A stretch of DNA of 64,000 bases from positions 17,608 through 81,607 of the forward strand of contig CAJTNC010000014.1 of NCBI GenBank assembly GCA_910577955.1, written 5' to 3'. Source of the DNA: an uncultured Lachnospiraceae bacterium. GTDB lineage: Bacteria > Bacillota > Clostridia > Lachnospirales > Lachnospiraceae. This document shows positions 9,287-17,652 of this stretch, one piece after another (the stretch's first letter is position 1; each line of letters begins with the position of its first letter). The translations under genes were made by a program, and so were the position numbers. The notes beneath the pieces are model-generated. The model was not told where the DNA came from and did no database searches. It was given only the letters and a program-made list of their open reading frames with translations.

Positions 9287-10261
9287 CTATTCTTTTTTAT
9301 TCAACTCAACCATCAGTTCTTTTGCACGATGGCAGGCTACATAGTGATCGGGCGACACCTCTTTTAATTCCGGCGTCCCGCTGTTTTTACACTGCTCGGT
9401 ACAGTAAGCGCATCTGCCGGCAAAACGGCAGCGATCCGGCGGATTGATCGGGGATGACAGTTCCCCCTCGATCAGTATCTTCTCCTTCCTGTCATGCAGC
9501 GAGGGCACCGGAATGGCGGAAAGCAGTGCATTGGTATAAGGGTGATACTGTTTCCGGAACAATTCTTTCGCGGAACTCTTTTCCACGATCTGCCCCAGAT
9601 ACATCACGATGATATCGTCTGAAATATGCTTTACCACAGACATATCGTGGGTGATAAACATATAGGTCAGCCTCAGTTCCTCCTGCAGATCCTGCAGAAG
9701 GTTAAGCACCTGTGCCTGGATCGATACATCCAGCGCAGATACCGGCTCGTCGCAGACCACAAACTTAGGCTTTAAGGCTAACGCTCTCGCGATCCCTATC
9801 CTCTGCCTCCTTCCGCCGTCCAACTCATGGGGATAGCTGTTCGCAAAACGCTCCGCCAGCTGTACAATATCCATCAGGCCTTTCACCCTCTTATAGATCT
9901 CCTCCTTTGTGCCGGTCTTATAGATCTTCATCGGTTCCGCAATCAGTTCCGTGACCGTCAATCTGGGATCTAAGGATGCGAAAGGATCCTGAAAGATCAT
10001 TTGCATATTCGGACGTACTTTGTGGAACTCCTTCACGGAATATCCCGCCACATCCTGTCCGTCAAACACCACTTTGCCGGAGGTAGGATCCGTCAGCCGG
10101 ATGATCGTTTTTCCCAGCGTGGATTTTCCGCATCCGGATTCTCCCACCACGCCCAGCGTCTTTCCCTCTTCCAGCGTAAAAGAAACATCATCCACCGCAT
10201 GCAGGATACCGCTGCTCACCTGAAAGTATTTTTTTAAATGGTTTACTTCAAGCAATGCCAT
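9287..10261 (-). CDS. Oligopeptide/dipeptide-type ABC transporter ATPase (OppF/DppF-like)
   Basis: 324 residues. Walker A GESGCGKST near 39-47, Q-loop MIFQDPFASLDP, Walker B VVCDEPVSALDVS, H-loop FITHD and the C-terminal oligopeptide-transporter extension with the cysteine-rich CRFAGRCAYCTEQC motif. The ABC signature reads LDGGRRQR instead of LSGGQRQR, so the serine that contacts ATP is an aspartate; the partner OppD-like subunit keeps MSGGMKQR. It pairs with that subunit to power the importer. Only 3 nt separate the two genes. Confidence 0.9.
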   Translation of the reverse strand: MALLEVNHLKKYFQVSSGILHAVDDVSFTLEEGKTLGVVGESGCGKSTLGKTIIRLTDPTSGKVVFDGQDVAGYSVKEFHKVRPNMQMIFQDPFASLDPRLTVTELIAEPMKIYKTGTKEEIYKRVKGLMDIVQLAERFANSYPHELDGGRRQRIGIARALALKPKFVVCDEPVSALDVSIQAQVLNLLQDLQEELRLTYMFITHDMSVVKHISDDIIVMYLGQIVEKSSAKELFRKQYHPYTNALLSAIPVPSLHDRKEKILIEGELSSPINPPDRCRFAGRCAYCTEQCKNSGTPELKEVSPDHYVACHRAKELMVELNKKE

Positions 10262-10264
10262 CTC

Positions 10265-11284
10265 CTATCCCTCCTTCTGTGCATAGATACACTTCACAAA
10301 ATGCCCGGGCGCTGCTTCCGCAAGCAAAGGATCACATCCCCTGCACTCTTCCGTACGTCTGGAACAGCGGTCGTAAAAACTGCAGTATTCCGGCAGATCG
10401 TTGGGATCCACCGTCTGTCCCTGTACCGGCTTCAGCCTGTCCACATCCTTCGTCAGGCTGGGGATGGATTCAAACAACCCGATCGTATAGGGGTGCTTCG
10501 GTCTGTCAAAAATATCCTCCACCGAGCCGCACTCTATGATCTCTCCCGCATAAACCACCGCACATTTGTTGCAGATATCCGCCACAATACCAAAATCGTG
10601 GGTGATCAACATCATCGCCGTCCCCAGACGGTTCCGCAGATCTTTCATCATATCCAACACCTGCGCCTGTATCGTCACATCCAGCGCCGTCGTCGGCTCG
10701 TCCGCGATCAGCAGTTCCGGATTGCAGGCCAACGCAATGGCAATGACTACCCTCTGCTTCATGCCGCCGGACATCTGGTGGGGATAATCTTTATATCGCT
10801 CCGGCCGGATGCCGACCATCTCCAACATATCCACCGCCTTCTTTTCCGCTTCCTCTTTGGAACAATGTTCGTGCAGACCGATCACCTCGCTGATCTGATC
10901 GCCGATTGGGATCACCGGATTTAAAGCCGTCATGGGATCCTGAAAGATCATGCTGATCTTTTTTCCCCGGTATTCCCGCATCCTTTTCTCCATCTCCGAT
11001 TTCTGCGCCTTTGACGCATTCTTTGGCAGTATGATCTCCTCGCCGTCCAGTTTGATGCTGCCCCGCACAATATGACTGGGCGGAACAGGCAGAAGTCCCA
11101 TCAGTGCCAGAGCTATCGTTGTCTTTCCCGCTCCCGTCTCTCCCACAAGCCCCAGCACATCTCTTTTCTCAATCTGAAAGGAAACGCCGTTCACCGCTTC
11201 CACAACACCGTCGTAGGTCTCGTAATGTACCACAAGATCGCTGACTTCCACTACAGGAACGTTTTTCTCCATATCTCTTTCCAT
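10265..11284 (-). CDS. Oligopeptide/dipeptide-type ABC transporter ATPase (OppD/DppD-like)
   Basis: 339 residues. Walker A GETGAGKTT, Q-loop MIFQDPMTALNP, canonical-type signature MSGGMKQRV, Walker B LLIADEPTTALDVT, H-loop LITHD, and the C-terminal extension with CSFYDRCSRRTEECRGC, a motif that in DppD homologues can hold an iron-sulfur cluster. Forms the ATPase dimer with the OppF-like subunit on the cytoplasmic face of the importer. Gene is 12 nt downstream of the second permease gene. Confidence 0.9.
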   Translation of the reverse strand: MERDMEKNVPVVEVSDLVVHYETYDGVVEAVNGVSFQIEKRDVLGLVGETGAGKTTIALALMGLLPVPPSHIVRGSIKLDGEEIILPKNASKAQKSEMEKRMREYRGKKISMIFQDPMTALNPVIPIGDQISEVIGLHEHCSKEEAEKKAVDMLEMVGIRPERYKDYPHQMSGGMKQRVVIAIALACNPELLIADEPTTALDVTIQAQVLDMMKDLRNRLGTAMMLITHDFGIVADICNKCAVVYAGEIIECGSVEDIFDRPKHPYTIGLFESIPSLTKDVDRLKPVQGQTVDPNDLPEYCSFYDRCSRRTEECRGCDPLLAEAAPGHFVKCIYAQKEG

Positions 11285-11296
11285 CGACCTTCCTCC

Positions 11297-12211
11297 TTAT
11301 TTCAGTCTCGGATCTAAGGCATCCCGCAGGCCGTCTCCCAAAAGATTGAACCCAAGCACCGACAGTACGATAAAGATACCCGGAAAAGTACACAGATAAG
11401 ATGCCGTATTCAAAAATTCTTTGCTTGTGGACAACAGAGATCCCCATTCCGGTGTGGGCGGCTGTACGCCTACCCCCAAAAAGCTCAGGGTCGATACGCA
11501 GAGCACCTCCACTCCCAAAAGCCCTACAACTGCGAGAATGACCGGCCCTACCGCATTAGGCAGTAAGTGCTTGAACATAATACTGAAATTGCTTGCTCCG
11601 ATGGAACGGGAGGCCTCCACATAGTCGCTGTCCACCACCGTGAAAATAGCTCCTCTGAAGGTTCTCGCCATGTTTGGCACAGCGCCCACGGAAAGTCCGA
11701 TCACCAACACATACATATTGTTGCCAAGAGCCGCCACGATCGCGATACTGAGCATCAGACCGGGAATAGAACCCCAGACATCCAGTATCCTCATCACGAT
11801 CATGTCAAACTGTCCGCCGAAAAAGGCGCAGAGCACCCCCAGCGTTCCTCCGGTAAGCACCGCCGCCGCCACCGTGAAGATCGCGATCGGCAGAGTGATC
11901 CTCGCCCCGTAGACACAACGGGAAAACATATCTCTTCCCAGATTGTCCGTCCCGAACCAGTGGGCGGAACTGGGGCCTTTCAACATATTCAAAACATCCA
12001 TCTCATCGTACATATACGGAGCGATGAGGGGTGCAAAAATTGCCGTCAGAAATAACAGAACAATGATCGCCATACCGAGAATGGCCGTACGGTTTCTGAT
12101 CAGCCTGCGCCATGCATCCGTCATCGGGGTAGAGCGGACCGCCTTTCCCTTATTGCGTTTCATCCGGCGCGCATTGATTTTTTCCATTTCAGGTGTCAAA
12201 ATTTTCGCCAT
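11297..12211 (-). CDS. Family-5 ABC importer permease (DppC-like)
   Basis: 304 residues. A basic N-terminus, an N-terminal OppC-type TM helix (ILGMAIIVLLFLTAIFAPLIAPYMYD), then five further helices and the EAA cytoplasmic loop (EASRSIGASNFSIMFKHLLPN) that docks to the ATPases. The PTPEWGSLLS segment is typical of DppC/OppC. Its ATG overlaps the stop of the DppB-like gene by one base (TAATG), so the two permease subunits are translated together. Confidence 0.9.
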   Translation of the reverse strand: MAKILTPEMEKINARRMKRNKGKAVRSTPMTDAWRRLIRNRTAILGMAIIVLLFLTAIFAPLIAPYMYDEMDVLNMLKGPSSAHWFGTDNLGRDMFSRCVYGARITLPIAIFTVAAAVLTGGTLGVLCAFFGGQFDMIVMRILDVWGSIPGLMLSIAIVAALGNNMYVLVIGLSVGAVPNMARTFRGAIFTVVDSDYVEASRSIGASNFSIMFKHLLPNAVGPVILAVVGLLGVEVLCVSTLSFLGVGVQPPTPEWGSLLSTSKEFLNTASYLCTFPGIFIVLSVLGFNLLGDGLRDALDPRLK

Positions 12212-13197
12212 TATACCGCCCCCTGTTCCGCCAGCATTTTTTTGATCGCCTTTTTGCCGATCTTCTTACCCGTCACTCTGGTCTTTAGTCTCGGATCGAT
12301 AGCCACATAGGATAGATCCACACATAGATTTACCAGCGTAAAAACAATTGCTACAAACAGGATGCCTCCCAACATGGCCGGCGTATTGATCGCCGTGATG
12401 GCCTTCACGATATAGTTTCCGAGCCCCGGCAGTGCAAATACGGATTCCAGCGCCATATTGCCGCCGAGCTGATTGCCCAGCCCCGAACCGATACTGGTGG
12501 CCACCGGGATCATCGCATTCCTAAGCATATGCCTCGTGACGATCCGTCCTTCCTTCTGCCCCTTTGCTCTGGCCGTCCTGATATAGTCCTGCCTCATCAC
12601 CTCCAGCATACTGGAGCGTGTAATACGGATATTCTGAGTCATGGACTGAAGTCCCGCGCACAGGATCGGAAGGATCCACCCGGTGGGCCTGTCCAGCCCG
12701 AAGGATGGCACCCAGCTTAAATTTACCGCAAATACTTTTAACAGCATCATAGCTAACCAGAAGTTCGGCAGCGAAATAAACAGTACCGACAATACCAAAA
12801 TCACACTGTCTATCCAGCTATACTGCTTCAAAGCGGACAGCACTCCGAGAGGAATCCCAAGCACCACCCCAAGCAGCGTCGCCGCAAGCGCCAGTTTTAC
12901 GGTCACCGGAAAGTATACCAGTATATCCTTCAACACAGGCTGCCTTGTCACATAGGATGTCCCGAAGTCAAATCTGGTAAACACCCCCCAAATATAGTCG
13001 AACCATCTTTTGATCAGGGGCTGATCAAGCCCCAGCGTATGATGCATGGCATCGATCTCCTCCTGTGTTGCCGTGGCTCCCAGCAGCGAAGCTGCCGGGT
13101 CGCCGGGCGCCAAAGCTGATATAAAGAAGACGATCGTTATAACGCCGACCAGAATCGGAAATATCCACAAAATTCTTTTTATGATATAGCGAGCCAT
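12211..13197 (-). CDS. Family-5 ABC importer permease (DppB-like)
   Basis: 328 residues. Starts with the family hallmark MARYIIKRILWIFPILVGV, has six TM helices, the periplasmic LGLDQPLIKRWFDYIWG segment after TM1, and an EAA loop (RTARAKGQKEGRIVTRHMLRNAMIP). The C-terminal tail is longer and more basic than usual (about 25 residues rich in Lys). Forms the membrane channel with the DppC-like subunit. First transporter gene of the operon, 35 nt after the NHL-repeat gene. Confidence 0.9.
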   Translation of the reverse strand: MARYIIKRILWIFPILVGVITIVFFISALAPGDPAASLLGATATQEEIDAMHHTLGLDQPLIKRWFDYIWGVFTRFDFGTSYVTRQPVLKDILVYFPVTVKLALAATLLGVVLGIPLGVLSALKQYSWIDSVILVLSVLFISLPNFWLAMMLLKVFAVNLSWVPSFGLDRPTGWILPILCAGLQSMTQNIRITRSSMLEVMRQDYIRTARAKGQKEGRIVTRHMLRNAMIPVATSIGSGLGNQLGGNMALESVFALPGLGNYIVKAITAINTPAMLGGILFVAIVFTLVNLCVDLSYVAIDPRLKTRVTGKKIGKKAIKKMLAEQGAV

Positions 13198-13232
13198 ACT
13201 TGTCTCCTTTCAGATGAGAACCCCCGCTCTAT

Positions 13233-14312
13233 TTAAGGAACTCTCTTTAACGCAATGATCTGATGCTCCTCATTTGCATGGGTCGGGAAAATATAGAGAT
13301 TTCCTTTGCTGTCGGCTGCCAACGTATGTCCCCGCAGATTGCCGTTGAAAAATCCCAGTTCACCGACAATGTTGAACTCCAGATCAAAGATCGTGATATA
13401 GCCGCCGCGTCCCACCACGTATACGTAAGTTCCGTCCGTGTCGACTCCGGAGGGCTGCGCCATATTGTGACTGCAGTACGCTACGACCTCCCCCTTCTTA
13501 TTAAATACGTGGACCGCATCTTTCTCTCTGTCACACACCCAGATATTGTCGTTCGCATCCACGCACAAGGAATGCACTACCAAGAATTTTCCCGGTGTGT
13601 CCGTGTAGGGATCCCAGACGCCCTTACCGCCCAGAGTTTCCATATAATTGCCGTCCCGGTCAAATTTGTGTACCGCCAGATTGCTGTAGCCGTCCGCGAA
13701 GAAATAGTTGCCCTCCGAATCAAAGTCAACATCCGTCGGGTTGTGGAAGGGCTTTCCCACCTCCTTCAACTCATGTTTCAGCATCCACTCGTAAGCGCCG
13801 CCGTTGTAACCGTGGGAAGGCTCCGTCGCAAAAATACCGTTTCGCATCCGCACTCTTGTAAATACGTTGGGATCACTCAGATTGTCGCAGGGTTTTCCCT
13901 TTTCGCCGAAGGTGCGGACAATTTCCTTTGTGTCGAGATCAAGTTCGTAGGCATAACTCATACCGGTATCCGGGATCACGATCGTATTGTGGTCCGTCAC
14001 TTCAAAGAAATGCAGGCCGCCGATGATCCCCTCGCCGATGGTCTCCACGAAATTTCCCTCCGGATCCAACTTGATCAGACAGCTTAGCGGTTCCGGAGAC
14101 ATAAAGCTTCCGCCCCGCAGACCGCAGTAAAGGCTGTCGTCGGGCCCTACACAGCCGCCGGAGATATTTCCCATATAGGGAACCATCTCCAGATATTCGG
14201 GCAGCCCCTTCGCATAATCCATGAAAAGCTGATATTTGAACTTTCCGTCCGCTGTCTCAACAAATACTTTCTGTCTTTCTGTGCGGTTTTCATCGCAGTG
14301 CATCATTTTCAT
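13233..14312 (-). CDS. NHL-repeat six-bladed beta-propeller protein
   Basis: 359 residues without signal peptide. At least four NHL/SMP-30-like blade motifs are visible: NPTDVDFDSEGNYFFADGYSN followed by VHKFDRDGNYMETLG, SLCVDANDNIWVCDREKDAVHVFNKKGE, PSGVDTDGTYVYVVGRGGYITIFD and LAADSKGNLYIFP. Propellers of this group include gluconolactonases and lyase-like enzymes, but also pure binding proteins. With a second propeller (the lactonase-like protein) in the same operon, chemistry on a lactone or ring-opened sugar is plausible. SD AAAGGAGG supports the ATG at 14312. Confidence 0.7.
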   Translation of the reverse strand: MKMMHCDENRTERQKVFVETADGKFKYQLFMDYAKGLPEYLEMVPYMGNISGGCVGPDDSLYCGLRGGSFMSPEPLSCLIKLDPEGNFVETIGEGIIGGLHFFEVTDHNTIVIPDTGMSYAYELDLDTKEIVRTFGEKGKPCDNLSDPNVFTRVRMRNGIFATEPSHGYNGGAYEWMLKHELKEVGKPFHNPTDVDFDSEGNYFFADGYSNLAVHKFDRDGNYMETLGGKGVWDPYTDTPGKFLVVHSLCVDANDNIWVCDREKDAVHVFNKKGEVVAYCSHNMAQPSGVDTDGTYVYVVGRGGYITIFDLEFNIVGELGFFNGNLRGHTLAADSKGNLYIFPTHANEEHQIIALKRVP

Positions 14313-14349
14313 CGTTTCTTTCCTCCTTTATGTTGTGAAATAAAATATC

Positions 14350-15345
14350 TTATCTGACATGATTGACATAATCGGGATTCAGCAGATCCCCTTTTTCCAG
14401 TTCTCTCCCGGCAAAAAAATCCGCCGCGATATCTATGCCCTTTTTGTAGGTATACCAGATGGACTCATAGGTCTGGCTGGACACATGAGGCGTCAGAATA
14501 ACGTTGTCCAAACCGATCAATCTGGAATCTGCAGGCAGAGGCTCTTTTGCATACACATCCAACCCCGCCGCCGCGATCTTCCCTGTGGTCAGTGCATCAT
14601 AGAGAGCGTCCTCGTCTATAATATTCCCTCTCGCGGTACATACCAAAACTGCATTTTTTTTCATTTTATCAAATACTTCTCTGCCGATCAGGTGATCCGT
14701 ATCCTTGTTGTAGGGCAAATGTACGCTGATGGCGTCGCAGGTCGTAAATATCTCTTCCAGATCCGTGAATCTCACATGACAGGATTTCGCCGCCTCCTCA
14801 TTCCGATAGACATCGTAAGCCACCACCTCGCAGTCAAAACCTCTCAGCAGTTTTGCCAGCGTAATACCGATATTGCCGAATCCGAGAATGCCCACCTTCT
14901 TTCCGATCAGCTCACTGCCGATGTTCTTCACCCAGACGCCGGATTCCACTGTCTTTCTGTTGATCATCACCTGACGCCCGGCGGCCATCATCATCATCAA
15001 CGCCATGTCCGCCACGCCGGTCTTGTTCGCTCCGGTGGTTCTCGTCACACAGATCCCGTGGGCGGAGGCTGCGGAAAGATCCACTTTATCAAATCCCACC
15101 CCGAATCTCACAAGCAGTTTACAGCGGTCATTCATACGTCCGAATATCTTCTCATCATAAGGTTCCACATCGATCATGCCCGCATCCGCGTCATTCAGAT
15201 TTTCAATCACCTCTTCCACATTATAAGGTGTCTGGGGCGCCCAGACATACTCGATGCCCTTCGACTCCGCATACTGCCTTGTCTTTTCATTCAGTTCCTC
15301 AAACAGAGGAGACCTTTCTCCGAAAAATGAAACAAACTTCCTCAT
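14350..15345 (-). CDS. NAD-dependent D-2-hydroxyacid dehydrogenase (PGDH-like)
   Basis: 331 residues. Rossmann motif GKKVGILGFGNIG near 148-160, then the adenine-ribose acidic end of the second strand (VVAYDVYR), the catalytic Arg in TARGNIIDEDAL, the Glu in YAKEPLPADS and the His in TPHVSSQTYES. It oxidises or reduces a D-2-hydroxyacid using NAD(H); it lacks the C-terminal ACT domain of biosynthetic SerA, so a catabolic role in this operon fits better. First gene of the 13-gene operon, facing the LacI-type regulator. Confidence 0.85.
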   Translation of the reverse strand: MRKFVSFFGERSPLFEELNEKTRQYAESKGIEYVWAPQTPYNVEEVIENLNDADAGMIDVEPYDEKIFGRMNDRCKLLVRFGVGFDKVDLSAASAHGICVTRTTGANKTGVADMALMMMMAAGRQVMINRKTVESGVWVKNIGSELIGKKVGILGFGNIGITLAKLLRGFDCEVVAYDVYRNEEAAKSCHVRFTDLEEIFTTCDAISVHLPYNKDTDHLIGREVFDKMKKNAVLVCTARGNIIDEDALYDALTTGKIAAAGLDVYAKEPLPADSRLIGLDNVILTPHVSSQTYESIWYTYKKGIDIAADFFAGRELEKGDLLNPDYVNHVR

Positions 15346-15393
15346 TACTCAACTTCCTTTCCCCGTTCGGCAATGCCCGGTTTTCTTAAAAAC

Positions 15394-15407
15394 TGCAATC
15401 GATTTCT
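15394..15407. promoter_or_regulatory. LacI-family operator-like site A
   Basis: TGCAATCGATTTCT, an imperfect palindrome around a central CG (15400/15401). It matches site C in 12 of 14 positions and lies about 50 nt upstream of the dehydrogenase start, downstream of where the minus-strand promoter should be. Confidence 0.6.
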
Positions 15408-15436
15408 CTTTTTCATGTTGTTAATATACCAGTAAT

Positions 15437-15450
15437 CGACATCGATTGCA
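15437..15450. promoter_or_regulatory. LacI-family operator-like site B
   Basis: Read on the minus strand the site is TGCAATCGATGTCG, matching sites A and C over the TGCAATCG half. A second copy of TGCAATCG overlaps it on the plus strand at 15447-15454. Confidence 0.55.
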
Positions 15451-15577
15451 ATCGGGGTTTTTCACAAATTTCTCATACTTTTTTTGTGCACAACTCCTAA
15501 AATATGCATTTTTACTATATTTTTTTGATTATTTTAAATCTCCGATTTTATTTTTTCTTCTTTTTACCAGAATTATA

Positions 15578-15606
15578 TTGCAATCGGTTTCCATTTGTCT
15601 TATACT
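15578..15606 (+). promoter_or_regulatory. Predicted promoter of the LacI-type regulator
   Basis: TTGCAA (15578-15583), 17-nt spacer, TATACT (15601-15606). A second possible -10 (TATAAT, 15650-15655) lies further downstream. The rest of the 384-nt gap 15346-15729 is AT-rich with no ORF. Confidence 0.5.
15579..15592. promoter_or_regulatory. LacI-family operator-like site C over the regulator promoter
   Basis: TGCAATCGGTTTCC. It overlaps the -35 box and spacer of the predicted promoter of the LacI-type gene, so binding there would repress the regulator itself. Confidence 0.6.
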
Positions 15607-15729
15607 AAAATTGCTTTAAAATTGATTTTCAAATTTTATGACATTCATGTATAATAGTATTAGGATAAAAATTGGAAATGTATGGAAAAGCTAAACATAG
15701 TCTGAGAAAGTAAAGCAGGAGGAATCCCC

Positions 15730-16725
15730 ATGACTATCTATGATATCGCTCAGGAAGCCGGCGTTTCCGCCAGTACCGTCTCCCGCGTCATCAATAAGAA
15801 AAAAGGAGTCAACAAACAGAATCGCATTCTGGTCGAGGATCTCCTCAAAAAATACAATTTTGAACCGAACGCCTCCGCCAGAGGGCTGGTGCAGCAGTCC
15901 ACCAAGATCATCGGCATCATCATGTCGGACATCCGCACCGCCCACCATGCGCAGGGTGCATATTTCATGGAACAGGAATTAAAAAACTACGGCTATAACT
16001 GCATTATTATCAACTCCGGTTTTTCTGACAGCGCAAGGGAGGAAAGCATACGCACTCTATTTTCGCGCAGGGTGGAAGCCATCGTTTTAGTGGGATCTAC
16101 TTTCCAGTCTGAAACCATGAAAAAAGCCATTTCAGAGTATCTGGGCGATCTTCCGGTCATCATTGAAAACGGCTATATCGATCTGCCAAACGTCTACGGC
16201 GTTTTGGCGGATGAGGAACACGGCATCGCCGACTGTGTCCGCCTGCTGCACGCAAAGCAAAAGCGGCACATGGCTTTTGTCAACAGAGGGGATACCCCCA
16301 GCAACAATCTGAAGATCCTGGGTTTTCAAAATGCCTTAAAGGAACTTTCCGACTGCAGTACCCCGCCCATTGTCCGCCTGAATACACAGGAGGACGAATG
16401 GGATGCCAGCTACAGCGCCACGTCCGGTCTGATGAAAGACTATCCTGACACGGACAGCATCATCTACGCCACGGATTTTCTCGCCCTCGCGGGGATTCAG
16501 GCTCTGAAGGATGGCGGCTATGCAATTCCCGGTCAGGTGGCGGTAGTGGGGGTGGACAATTCCGTCTATTCCAGAATTTCTTCCCCCAGACTCACCAGTC
16601 TGGACAATAAACTGGAGCAGCTCAGCATCACCTGTTCCGATATGCTTATAAAAGTCCTGAGAGGAGAAAAAGTACCGAACAAAATGATGATTTTTTCCAA
16701 TATTGCAGAGCGGGAGACGACATAG
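15730..16725 (+). CDS. LacI-family transcription regulator
   Basis: 331 residues. N-terminal helix-turn-helix TIYDIAQEAGVSASTVSRVIN (residues 2-22) with the hinge-helix region NASARGLV near 48-55, then a periplasmic-binding-protein-like effector domain (IIGIIMSDIRTAHHAQG onwards, closing with VAVVGVDNS and PRLTSLD). AGGAGG 8-9 nt before the ATG. It faces the 13-gene operon and three similar operator-like sites lie in the gap, so it very likely represses that operon and itself, with a sugar-like inducer. Confidence 0.88.
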   Translation: MTIYDIAQEAGVSASTVSRVINKKKGVNKQNRILVEDLLKKYNFEPNASARGLVQQSTKIIGIIMSDIRTAHHAQGAYFMEQELKNYGYNCIIINSGFSDSAREESIRTLFSRRVEAIVLVGSTFQSETMKKAISEYLGDLPVIIENGYIDLPNVYGVLADEEHGIADCVRLLHAKQKRHMAFVNRGDTPSNNLKILGFQNALKELSDCSTPPIVRLNTQEDEWDASYSATSGLMKDYPDTDSIIYATDFLALAGIQALKDGGYAIPGQVAVVGVDNSVYSRISSPRLTSLDNKLEQLSITCSDMLIKVLRGEKVPNKMMIFSNIAERETT

Positions 16726-16735
16726 GCGGACAAGA

Positions 16736-17482
16736 TCACTCGAACAGTATCTCCTCCACCGTCACAAACTCGTACCCCTCCTCCATCAGGATATCGATGG
16801 AGGCTAAAGCTGAGTCCACACTGCTCTGATAACAGTCGTGCAGTAAAATGATACTGTTCTCTCTCGCCTTATCTACGATGCGTTTTGTGACTTTATCGGC
16901 GTTTCCGGTGCACCAGTCGTTGGGATCCACGTTCCACAGCACCGGGAACATATTCAGTTCCTCCTCAAGCTTTTTATCCCAGGTTCCGTAGGGAGGACGG
17001 ACATACTGCACCTCCTCCCCTGTGATCTCCTTTATAACTTCATTGGTCAGCACCAGCTCATCCCGAAATTTCTCTCTGTTGCTGTTTCGCAGTTGTATAT
17101 GGGTGTAGGTGTGGTTCCCGATGATATGCCCGTCCTCTTTCATCTGCTTTATGATATCCGGCTGCTCCTTCGCCTTCTGGCCTAGGACAAAAAATGTTGC
17201 CTTTACGCCCCGCTCTTTTAAGCCTTCTAACAGCTTTTCCGTATAGACCGGATGCGGGCCGTCGTCAAAGGTGATGGCGATCTTCTTTTCTGACAGTTCC
17301 GCTCCTTCCTCTGTCACATCCGTTTTGCCCTTACTGACACTAATGTCGATCCCCTCGCTCCATGTATCGACCCTTTTGGTCAATGCGCTTTTGTATCCCG
17401 TGATCAGAAGAACCAACAGCGCCGCCTCCAAAACAGGAATGATCACATCCCACCTTTTCAAGATCCGCCTCAAAACACCCAT
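16736..17482 (-). CDS. Polysaccharide deacetylase (NodB domain), membrane anchored
   Basis: 248 residues. One N-terminal TM helix (VIIPVLEAALLVLLITGY, about 14-31) exports the enzyme. The NodB motifs are complete: ITFDDGPHP (catalytic Asp and metal Asp), GNHTYTH (metal His), RPPYGTWD, WNVDPNDW and ILLHDC. It removes N-acetyl groups from a cell-surface glycan, probably peptidoglycan GlcNAc, as in PdaA/PgdA relatives. Convergent with the LacI-type gene, 10 nt apart; transcribed on its own. Confidence 0.88.
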   Translation of the reverse strand: MGVLRRILKRWDVIIPVLEAALLVLLITGYKSALTKRVDTWSEGIDISVSKGKTDVTEEGAELSEKKIAITFDDGPHPVYTEKLLEGLKERGVKATFFVLGQKAKEQPDIIKQMKEDGHIIGNHTYTHIQLRNSNREKFRDELVLTNEVIKEITGEEVQYVRPPYGTWDKKLEEELNMFPVLWNVDPNDWCTGNADKVTKRIVDKARENSIILLHDCYQSSVDSALASIDILMEEGYEFVTVEEILFE

Positions 17483-17620
17483 ATCGCTCCGCAGCCTGCA
17501 CCTTTTGTTCCGGCATCACAATCCCCGTGACAGACCGGTCCGTTTCAGGCATCCCAACATACCGTTTTTCACATTCTATGTCAAAAAAAATATCAAAATG
17601 CAAGTACACGACGCAGAAGA

Positions 17621-17652
17621 AAAAAAGGCAGGAGTCCGTCTTAACTCCTGCC
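17621..17652 (-). terminator. Intrinsic terminator of the ATPase/Toprim-like pair
   Basis: A 9-bp stem GGCAGGAGT/ACTCCTGCC (17627-17635, 17644-17652) is followed on the minus strand by six T (plus-strand A 17621-17626). It overlaps the last codons of the Toprim-like gene. Confidence 0.85.

Noticed and set aside
14359..15330. 323-codon plus-strand open frame
   Set aside because: Shadow of the hydroxyacid dehydrogenase gene; His/Arg/Cys-rich product typical of antisense frames.
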